From Phoronis ovalis (taxonomy: Eukaryota > Phoronida > Phoronidae), in contig JAOXYB010044727.1 of assembly GCA_028565635.1 (NCBI GenBank), forward strand, positions 1,346 through 12,488: a DNA stretch of 11,143 bases, written 5' to 3'. Of this stretch, positions 9,001 through 11,143 are shown one piece after another. How positions within the stretch are numbered: the first letter of the stretch is position 1; each line of letters starts with the position of its first letter. Below the pieces are notes generated by a model. It did not search any database and was not told the DNA's origin. It saw only the letters and a program-made list of their open reading frames with translations. The position numbers were made by a program, and so were the translations under genes.

Positions 9001-10160
9001 CTTGTCCAAGTAACGTGGACTGGTAGCATATTTTATCTATAATTATAAGATACCTTCCTACCCCAGGATGTATGCATTGGTGGTATGTCTCTTAGTCTAA
9101 GACATGTAGTAGGTACATTGTAGTATGCCTTACCTACAACTAAGATACACTCTCTGGTCCCAGATATATGCATTGGTAGTATACCTTACCTATAACTAAG
9201 ATACCCTCTCTGGCCCCTGATATATGCATTGGTAGTATACCTTACCTACAACTAAGATGCCCTCTCTGGCCCCAGATATATGCATTGGTAGTATACCTTA
9301 CCTACAACCAAGATACCCTCTCTGGCCTCTGATATATGCATTGGTAGTATACCTTACCTACAACTAAGATACCCTCTCTGGCCCAGGATATATGCATTGG
9401 TAGAGGTGGCAGTCCGTCTGCTGTAGTGAGGTCAATGCTTCTCATTTTCATCCATCGTATTTCTTCTATATAGTTCTGCACGGCCATCGAGATATTTTTC
9501 TGAAGCATCTTAGGCCGACTTGGGATAGGAGTTATGACACTTCTTTTCTCTACAGGAATAAGCCCGAAAAAAATTATAGCAATGTTTCAAGTGCAGAACA
9601 TGAGCTAGAAGCTGGTGTTGATAACACAGTGTTTGAGTATTAATGTGTAATCTAGAAATGTAAGACTTCAAGGCATGCTTGAGTTCCACCCAACTAGAGT
9701 AAAAGAGGAGAAATTGTAAATATTTAATAATGACACACCGCTTGCTTTCATGAGTTTTGGCGCTGCACTGTTTTCGACTACAAGGGAAATATTCTACATT
9801 TTAATCCTGCACCGGGCAGAAGAAGAATCTCAAACATGCGGATGTGATATCTACATACAGTACGGAAGAGTAAAGTTAGACCTTTATGTGAATCTAAAGA
9901 CAAATTCTTATAAACTTTTATTTGTCAATATCCTAAAAAAATCAAGTACCTTACACTAAGCTCTTACCTGTTTCTTTCTGCATAGCTTGAACGAACTCGC
10001 TCGATACTGGAGCATAAACCAGAATTTTAGAACCTACTCCCACACTTAAACAATGGGATCCATCTTCCATGGACACCCAGTCCAGCTGCACCAAATGCTT
10101 CTGAACCAACACACCTAGAATAACCGGACAGTTCCATTTACATGGATAGGGGGTAGATGT
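1..10160 (-). CDS. DMXL2: DmX-like protein 2 / rabconnectin-3 alpha (spliced, partial at both ends)
   Basis: One spliced gene covers most of the window. Fourteen exons and the start of a fifteenth join in compatible phases to about 1,220 residues without a stop. Vertebrate DMXL proteins are about 3,000 residues long, so this is the middle section. In order it holds the end of a propeller-like N-terminal region (residues 1-130 of the visible part), a serine-rich linker, the Rav1p_C-type helical core (about 390-750), an acidic linker with DWSQP repeats (about 900-1,010), and a basic helical stretch followed by SYCSLHG and LASVRMEL. Members of this family (Rav1 in yeast, Rbcn-3A in flies) work in the RAVE/rabconnectin-3 complex, which helps assemble the V-ATPase on endomembranes; the animal protein is also linked to synaptic vesicles and Notch trafficking. 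All introns are GT-AG. DMXL1 and DMXL2 are vertebrate paralogues, so the symbol marks the family rather than strict orthology. Identification rests on recalled family sequence, not a search. Confidence 0.93.
99..157 (-). other. Duplicated, truncated copy of the exon 15 edge
   Basis: On the minus strand, bases 157 to 99 read L-SASVASSKT then VISDPIRHLQ, the expected DMXL continuation, behind a normal acceptor. After base 99 the repeat unit restarts with intronic sequence, and the frame runs to a TAG that is part of the next copy's acceptor (32-30). Used as an exon it would truncate the protein, unless spliced out through CAG|GTAGTC, which would leave an intron of only 38 nt. Confidence 0.7.
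158..601 (-). other. Intron 14 of window
   Basis: This intron lies between exon 776-602 and the first acceptor at 157. Its last 69 bases belong to the 128-bp duplication. The rest is AT-rich. A 68-codon plus-strand open frame (355-561) in it has hydrophobic composition but no recognisable homology and is taken as chance. Confidence 0.7.
602..776 (-). CDS. DMXL2: DMXL exon 14 of window: SYCSLHG / LASVRMEL segment
   Basis: This 175-nt exon was found by homology alone. It encodes LNQQLLRTLMSYCSLHGTSG, then GGLASVRMELMLLLQELQQE and LLSPLPLPTTLPL. It matches LSYCSLHGAQGGGLASVRMELKFLLQE and LQSPLPLPTTLPLLSAS of vertebrate DMXL almost residue for residue. The acceptor is TTATTTTAG|CTA and the donor is CTGT|GTAAGT. 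The trailing T completes a Leu codon with TA from the next exon. Confidence 0.93.
777..1404 (-). other. Intron 13 of window with a degenerate 161-bp-spaced repeat
   Basis: AT-rich intron. Around 1113-1160 and 1274-1320 two stretches share TGAAGTTCCTG followed by a similar purine-rich run (about 75-80% by eye). On the minus strand each reads like a 3' splice site (TTTGCAG|GAACTTC and CTTCCAG|GAACTTC). No coding homology was seen in between. Confidence 0.6.
1405..1568 (-). CDS. DMXL2: DMXL exon 13 of window: basic helical segment
   Basis: This 164-nt exon encodes ESTVLDKSQPGSGSGTPNRR, then HEIILAEKMDFEAKMQRVKR and RRRWLR. It corresponds to the RRLQAKREHAERRKLWLQ region of vertebrate DMXL, a charged, probably coiled-coil helix. 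The first glutamate codon is split G|AA from exon 2713-2294. The donor CTAAGG|GTTAGT joins WLR to LNQQLLRTL in the next exon with the same spacing as WLQKNQDLLR. The acceptor TATTTTTAG|AATCC is duplicated 52 bp upstream. Confidence 0.88.
1562..1665. repeat. 52-bp tandem duplication spanning the exon 13 acceptor
   Basis: Two copies begin at 1562 and 1614 with GTGGATTCTAAAAA and share GCACAGTGTCTCAA and ACATGTT. On the minus strand each contains pyrimidine tract, TTTTTAG and AATCCAC, that is, intron end, acceptor and the first exon bases. The copy next to the exon supplies the inferred acceptor (exon start 1568); the other would start at 1620. Confidence 0.9.
1569..2293 (-). other. Intron 12 of window
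   Basis: AT-rich sequence between exons 2713-2294 and 1568-1405. Apart from the 52-bp duplication at its 3' end (1562-1665), I see no gene, RNA or long repeat in it. Confidence 0.7.
2294..2713 (-). CDS. DMXL2: DMXL exon 12 of window: acidic linker and EELSTLATGFEVDGG block
   Basis: This 420-nt exon begins GLTRSEDNFDWSQPVSGMNG, continues with an acidic run (VDSSDDDEDP, SSSEADEEEQTD), and then enters a conserved block: IMAQQLKFVACLKIVMEELS, TLATGFEVDGGHLRYQLYIW and LEREVDML. The block matches VIAEQLKFRACLKILMTELRTLATGYEVDGGKLRFQLYNWLEKE of vertebrates. The acceptor is GTTTAG|GG and the donor is TTCAG|GTGAGT. The methionine of GMNGVD is internal, not a start. Confidence 0.94.
2663..3140 (-). 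repeat. Four 51-bp (17-residue) coding repeats, split by an intron
   Basis: On the plus strand the core ctggctgactccag recurs at 3012, 3063 (gagaccag) and 3114 (ttgactcc) with exact 51-bp spacing, and once more at 2672 beyond the intron. The 20 bases at 2671-2690 and 3011-3030 are identical. The protein repeat is D-W-S-Q-P-(V/A)-S plus about ten S/G/N-rich residues. The third-to-fourth period (DWSQPVSSG then LTRSEDNF) is exactly 17 residues only after the intron at 2714-3002 is removed. Confidence 0.88.
3003..3666 (-). CDS. DMXL2: DMXL exon 11 of window: end of core and DWSQP-repeat linker
   Basis: This 664-nt exon has the acceptor CTTGTAG|GCC and the donor CTTCAG|GTTAGT. It starts ANPDPFFRSMAYWMLKNYRQ, then has FNFYNYLRTHPLL, ITPLERRLYFTTANAHFKAG and ALALEVLAKLP, all clear DMXL matches. 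The last 60 residues are low-complexity and carry three of four copies of a 17-residue repeat built on DWSQP(V/A)S. The fourth copy spans the splice to the next exon. Vertebrate DMXL2 has, from memory, a single DWSQP at this place. Confidence 0.95.
3833..3991 (-). CDS. DMXL2: DMXL exon 10 of window: Rav1 core (DDIQLAMVVCRLYESE)
   Basis: This 159-nt, 53-codon exon is phase 0 at both ends. It encodes ILSIRMDDIQLAMVVCRLYE, then SELDEM, ILYSKILGCDANG and ENYISAQ. It parallels MEDIQLALVIARLYESE and ILNQKILGC of vertebrate DMXL. The acceptor CCTCTTGCAG|ATT is strong and the donor is GCTCAG|GTAGAA. The cysteine found in vertebrates just before the MEDIQ motif (EVCLEKM) is replaced here by ILSIR; the same number of residues is kept. 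Confidence 0.93.
3992..4300 (-). other. Intron 9 of window
   Basis: A 309-bp intron between exons 4466-4301 and 3991-3833. It contains the candidate 34-codon cassette at 4188-4087. A TACATGTA palindrome is at 4009-4016. Nothing else was recognised. Confidence 0.7.
4087..4188 (-). other. Possible in-frame cassette exon or decayed exon copy
   Basis: This is a 102-nt open stretch inside the intron between exons 4466-4301 and 3991-3833. It ends in a good donor, AAAGCTCAG|GTAGGT. Its proposed acceptor, ACTTCAAG|GAG, has almost no pyrimidine tract. If spliced in it would add 34 residues without shifting frame. Its last part (NKIVKSECNGNDRKAQ) loosely resembles the end of the next exon (SKILGCDANGENYISAQ), and the donor contexts GCTCAG|GTAG are alike. 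Vertebrate DMXL has no such insert as far as I recall. It may be a diverged exon duplicate, an alternative exon, or chance. Confidence 0.3.
4301..4466 (-). CDS. DMXL2: DMXL exon 9 of window: Rav1 core (DRWRKAALKNAYALLGKQRF)
   Basis: This 166-nt exon carries the most conserved stretch of the core: FFRNNFSEDRWRKAALKNAY, then ALLGKQRFQHAAAFFLLAGN and LKDTIE. The acceptor is TTCTTTATAG|GT. The donor is taken as ATTGAG|GTTTGT because it is phase 0 and keeps the residue spacing to MDDIQLAMVV seen in vertebrates. The donor is weaker than its neighbours, and a 34-codon candidate cassette lies between this exon and the next. Confidence 0.92.
4467..5046 (-). other. Intron 8 of window
   Basis: A 580-bp AT-rich intron with several A/T homopolymer runs. 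I see no exon homology, repeat array or RNA gene in it. Confidence 0.7.
5047..5144 (-). CDS. DMXL2: DMXL exon 8 of window: Rav1 core (YYLAMKKKNVLWGLFR)
   Basis: This 98-nt exon encodes IAKNAFQLQKDPLDAAIYYL, then AMKKKNVLWGLF and two bases of the next Arg codon. It aligns with DALDAALFYLSMKKKAVVWGLFR of DMXL and the D-P-x-x-x-x-L-F-Y-L-A-L-x-K-K motif of Rav1. The acceptor is GTTATAG|ATT and the donor is TTCAG|GTAATT. The Arg codon AG|G is completed by exon 4466-4301. Confidence 0.93.
5145..5543 (-). other. Intron 7 of window
   Basis: A 399-bp AT-rich intron between exons 5663-5544 and 5144-5047. Nothing was recognised in it. Confidence 0.7.
5544..5663 (-). CDS. DMXL2: DMXL exon 7 of window: Rav1 core (ELINMVPSMQ)
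   Basis: This 120-nt, 40-codon exon is phase 0 at both ends. It encodes ELINMVPSMQKGEPLWSDLR, then QFGVGWIVTN and LLRKLVEK, parallel to ELINMIPAIQRGDPQWSELR and GIGWWVRN in vertebrate DMXL. The acceptor is CTACAG|GAG and the donor is GAAAAG|GTACAG. It is too short to stand out as a long open frame and was found by homology. Confidence 0.93.
5664..6138 (-). other. Intron 6 of window
   Basis: A 475-bp AT-rich intron. It holds a TACATGTA palindrome at 5824-5831. The plus-strand open frame 5572-5859 overlaps exon 5663-5544 and is antisense chance. Confidence 0.7.
6139..6332 (-). CDS. DMXL2: DMXL exon 6 of window: Rav1 core (DCGLRYLLAMR)
   Basis: This 194-nt exon has the acceptor ATCTAG|GT and the donor CAGGAG|GTTAGT. 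It encodes DKGETFDSGTAEAMDDCGLR, continues YLLAMRHHIYL, and ends AWAFHSEAQE. These match D-E-C-G-L-R-Y-L-L-A-V-R and W-A-F-H-S-E-A-E-E of vertebrate DMXL and the equivalent part of yeast Rav1. The helical core is thought to form a scaffold for V-ATPase binding, which is family knowledge and not visible here. Confidence 0.94.
6333..6772 (-). other. Intron 5 of window
   Basis: A 440-bp AT-rich intron between exons 6950-6773 and 6332-6139. Nothing was recognised in it. Confidence 0.7.
6773..6950 (-). CDS. DMXL2: DMXL exon 5 of window: start of Rav1p_C-type core
   Basis: This 178-nt exon encodes IWHHFGPNQAQLL, then TQLPGLSSLDQMYLLALADT, matching the family segment FGP...LPGL(T/S)xLxQMxLxALADTV. 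I took the acceptor as CCTCAG|ATATGG at 6950. A second in-frame acceptor, TTTTAG|CCTCAG, six bases upstream would start the exon at 6956 and add Pro-Gln. The donor is AAAA|GTAGGT, because the alternative AGTAG|GTTTTG would create a TAA at the next join. The acceptor region is repeated twice more in the upstream intron at a period of 67 bp. Confidence 0.92.
6922..7121. repeat. 67-bp triplication spanning the exon 5 acceptor
   Basis: Three copies start at about 6922, 6991 and 7058. They share gcctggt...aaagtg, then ggct, then taacagtga..agaataacaaa; the ggct landmark sits at 6955, 7022 and 7089 (67 bp apart). On the minus strand each copy is intron end, a T-rich tract, an acceptor (TTTTAG in the exon copy, TTTTCAG in the two intronic copies) and an exon-like edge. 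The two intronic copies are closer to each other than to the exon copy. Confidence 0.92.
6951..7258 (-). other. Intron 4 of window
   Basis: A 308-bp intron whose 3' half is made of the 67-bp triplicated acceptor region. The remaining part, next to exon 7419-7259, is AT-rich with nothing recognised. Confidence 0.7.
7259..7419 (-). CDS. DMXL2: DMXL exon 4 of window: acidic segment before the Rav1 core
   Basis: This 161-nt exon has the acceptor TTTTTAG|GT and the donor TCCCAG|GTAGGT. It encodes AGPAANREKDYTDLF, an acidic run (VVDNDDAF, SDELSTPEMG) and a basic patch, GRRKRT, followed by an S/T/Q-rich tail. The REKDYTDLF piece matches the EKDYxxLF motif that vertebrate DMXL proteins carry shortly before the FGP...LPGL segment. 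Both flanking phases fit: G|GT at the start, phase 0 at the end. Confidence 0.88.
7420..7750 (-). other. Intron 3 of window
   Basis: A 331-bp AT-rich intron between exons 8527-7751 and 7419-7259. No repeat or gene was seen. Confidence 0.7.
7751..8527 (-). CDS. DMXL2: DMXL exon 3 of window: linker and HPKQLLELL block
   Basis: At 777 nt this is the largest exon here. It opens with MDNEMHVYTQW, typical of DMXL proteins, then a serine-rich stretch of about 80 residues (SSLSRVSSSPLF, SVHSNHSSHS) that is likely disordered. Next come GLFEAAQIANPVLPQYHPKQ and VKAILAHLVNCISG, the most conserved DMXL signature in the window. IEISAIPPLPLFALVAAD sits near the end. The acceptor is TTATTAG|GA and the donor is CCAG|GTAGGT. 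The open frame continues upstream of MDNEM through the intron, but the split Gly codon shows that this is read-through and not a start. Confidence 0.95.
8528..9357 (-). other. Intron 2 of window, mostly minisatellite
   Basis: An 830-bp intron between exons 9549-9358 and 8527-7751. About 650 bp next to the donor is the 56-bp array. The 3' part (8528-8700) is AT-rich and ends at TTATTAG. The open frame entering exon 8527-7751 from this intron is read-through. Confidence 0.8.
8703..9403. repeat. 56-bp minisatellite built from an exon end plus its 5' splice site
   Basis: About 12 tandem copies of a 56-bp unit. On the minus strand a unit reads CTACCAATGCATATATC, GGCCAGAGAGGGTATCTTAG, TTGTAG, then GTAAGGTATA. 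The first copy (9403-9348) is the last 46 nt of exon 9549-9358 plus its donor. The next four copies are nearly perfect and place donor equivalents with the last exonic base at 9302, 9246, 9190 and 9134, exactly 56 apart. Further copies (about 9080 down to 8703) are increasingly diverged, though GTAAGA survives at 8870 and near 8806. Confidence 0.95.
9358..9549 (-). CDS. DMXL2: DMXL exon 2 of window, with a duplicated donor edge
   Basis: This 192-nt exon has the acceptor CCTGTAG|AG and the donor GTAG|GTAAGG. It encodes E-K-R-S-V-I-T-P, then a stretch ending GLPPLPMHISWAREGILVVG, the family motif (S-W-x-R-D/E-G-I-L-V-V-G) that leads directly into MDNEMHVY of the next exon. The glycine codon is split G|GA across the intron, which fixes the donor at 9358. 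The last 46 nt of the exon plus the first 10 nt of the intron form the unit of a 56-bp tandem array that continues into the intron. Confidence 0.92.
9550..9967 (-). other. Intron 1 of window
   Basis: A 418-bp intron between exons 10160-9968 and 9549-9358. A plus-strand open frame of 69 codons (9750-9959) lies in it. It shows no recognisable domain and is treated as chance. Confidence 0.7.
9968..10160 (-). CDS. DMXL2: DMXL exon 1 of window: end of N-terminal propeller region
   Basis: This 193-nt exon encodes 64 codons plus one base, starting at T-S-T-P-Y-P-C-K-W. The block LVQKHLVQLDWVSMEDGSH, followed by VGVGSKILVYAP, matches the conserved DMXL segment just after the N-terminal WD40 repeats. 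The acceptor is AATGCAG with a poor pyrimidine tract, and the donor is CAG|GTAAGAG. The exon ends in phase 1, which fits the two-base start of the next exon. The upstream exon is outside the window. A diverged copy of the acceptor region lies 213 bp upstream. Confidence 0.88.
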
Positions 10161-10410
10161 CTGCATTATTCACAAGATGTTAACATCTTAATTATTTCCA
10201 GGTAAATATTTACAGCAAAGTTATATGTTATAAAATGTGTACTATTAAATGATCAAATTATTTATAGCCCTAGAAAACCAGGTGAATTTAAAGAAAAATT
10301 ACCTTATCTGAAGATGGATTGTTATTATTGGGGTAGGGGGATTGTCCCAATCACATGGGTACACGGTAGATATTTGTACTAATATTCACAAACTTTAAGT
10401 ACTAAATGTT
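10126..10410. repeat. Diverged 213-bp-spaced duplicate of the exon 1 acceptor region
   Basis: Bases 10126-10160 and 10339-10373 match at about 25 of 35 positions without gaps. The similarity goes on past the junction (attcacaa, then ttaatta and cagg) with small indels. The first stretch is the 5' edge of exon 10160-9968. The second is intronic, and its acceptor AG at the matching place is lost (ACAA instead of GCAG). This looks like an old duplication of exon edge plus splice site. Confidence 0.6.
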
Positions 10411-10750
10411 AATTACAGGGTGAAAATAACTGTTGAAAATAGGGGAGTCAAAAGAATTTCGGAATGATCCTTCCCTCTCAAATAACTTTTAATTTAATAA
10501 TAGGCCTGGAGTTAATGAAGTTTTCTAGTTTCTGCCAAAACAAAAAAGTTCTATTCAGTATAAGTTTCTTTACTTTCAATGACGGTTTATATTAATTGTT
10601 CACTAGGTTAAATTTCATTGATTCAAACAGTTTTAATCCCTACTTAATTTTATAGGCCCTTCACTTATAAATTATAAATTTTACCTCAAAATTAAATTCC
10701 AAGAGCTACTTAGTAACATGTAAGATTACAACACAAAGATGCAGTAAAAA
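10161..10750 (-). other. Upstream intron, part before the 28-bp array
   Basis: AT-rich intronic DNA upstream of exon 10160-9968. It includes the diverged exon-edge copy around 10339-10410. No other exon with DMXL homology was found, so the previous exon lies beyond the right edge and this intron is at least 983 bp. Confidence 0.65.
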
Positions 10751-11143
10751 ATTGTGCCGAGGTGGTATGATATATAATATTGCGCCGAGGTGGTATATAT
10801 AATATTGCGCCGAGGTGGTATGATATATAATATTGCGCCGAGGTGGTATATATAATATTGCGCCGAGGTGGTATATATAATATTGCGCTGAGGTGGTATA
10901 TATAATATTGCGCCGAGATGGTATGATATTTAATATTGCGCCGAGGTGGTATGATATATAATATTGCGCTGAGGTGGTATGATATATAATATTGCGCCGA
11001 GGTGGTATGGTATATAATATTGCGCCGAGGTGGTATGGTATATAATATTGCGCCCAGGTGGTATGGTATATAATATTGCGCCGAGGTGGTATGATATATA
11101 ATATTGCGCCGAGGTGGTATATATAATATTGCGCCGAGGTGGT
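10751..11143. repeat. 25/28-bp tandem repeat array, continues past right edge
   Basis: Fourteen full copies and a 16-nt partial copy of attgcgccgaggtggtat plus gatatataat or atataat. Two length classes occur, 28 bp and 25 bp, differing by a 3-bp step in the TATA-rich tail. The order of lengths is 28, 25, 28, 25, 25, 25, then 28 seven times, then 25. The GCGCCGAGGTGG core is nearly invariant, with one T, two CTG, one AGATGG and one CCCAGG variant, while the tail alternates TATGA, TATGG and TATAT. There are no unique spacers. The array is intronic if the gene continues to the right. Confidence 0.97.

Noticed and set aside
8703-9403. Transposon or satellite unrelated to the gene
   Set aside because: The unit matches the end of the coding exon and its donor base for base, so it derives from the gene itself.
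9750-9959. Plus-strand open frame of 69 codons in intron 1
   Set aside because: No domain, no splice context and no similarity that I recognise; it ends close to the exon on the other strand.
10751-11143. CRISPR array
   Set aside because: The units are contiguous, with no unique spacers, and the context is a eukaryotic intron.
1-11143. tRNA, rRNA, retroelement or viral remnants
   Set aside because: I saw no cloverleaf box motifs, reverse transcriptase or integrase motifs, or long terminal repeats on either strand.

Overview
The window is a eukaryotic, intron-rich, AT-rich stretch of genomic DNA. It is filled almost entirely by the middle part of one large gene on the minus strand. The exons encode a DmX-like protein (DMXL1/DMXL2, rabconnectin-3 alpha; Rav1 in yeast), recognised from blocks such as QYHPKQLLELL, DCGLRYLLAMR, AFHSEAQEELINM, WGLFR, NFSEDRWRKAALKNA, LLGKQRF, DDIQLAMVV and YNYLRTHPLL. 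The gene enters at the right edge and leaves at the left edge, so neither its start codon nor its stop codon is present. The host looks like an invertebrate, perhaps a mollusc: introns are short (about 170-980 bp), intronic DNA is AT-rich, minisatellites are common and the palindrome TACATGTA is frequent. The taxon is an inference only.

Layout in transcription order, by falling coordinate. A 25/28-bp tandem array (10751-11143) lies in the first intron. Fourteen exons with GT-AG boundaries follow: 10160-9968, 9549-9358, 8527-7751, 7419-7259, 6950-6773, 6332-6139, 5663-5544, 5144-5047, 4466-4301, 3991-3833, 3666-3003, 2713-2294, 1568-1405 and 776-602. A fifteenth begins at 29 or 157 and runs off the left edge. 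All codon phases agree across the joins and together give about 1,220 residues, roughly 40% of a vertebrate DMXL protein. Covered are the end of an N-terminal beta-propeller region, a serine-rich linker, the Rav1p_C-type helical core, an acidic low-complexity linker with four DWSQP repeats, and a basic coiled-coil-like stretch. The C-terminal WD40 repeats must lie beyond the left edge. DMXL proteins act with WDR7 (rabconnectin-3 beta) in V-ATPase assembly and synaptic-vesicle or endosomal acidification.

The unusual part is the repeats. At least four, and probably five, splice junctions of this gene carry a local tandem duplication that spans the junction, so each intronic copy contains exon edge plus splice site. 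The donor of exon 9549-9358 is repeated about 12 times at a 56-bp period, decaying with distance from the exon. The acceptors of the exons starting at 6950, 1568 and 29/157 are present in 2-3 copies at 67-, 52- and 128-bp periods. The acceptor at 10160 has an old diverged copy 213 bp upstream. The intact extra sites I could read through would all bring in an early stop codon. A 17-residue coding repeat also crosses the intron between exons 3666-3003 and 2713-2294. No second gene, RNA gene or transposon was recognised.
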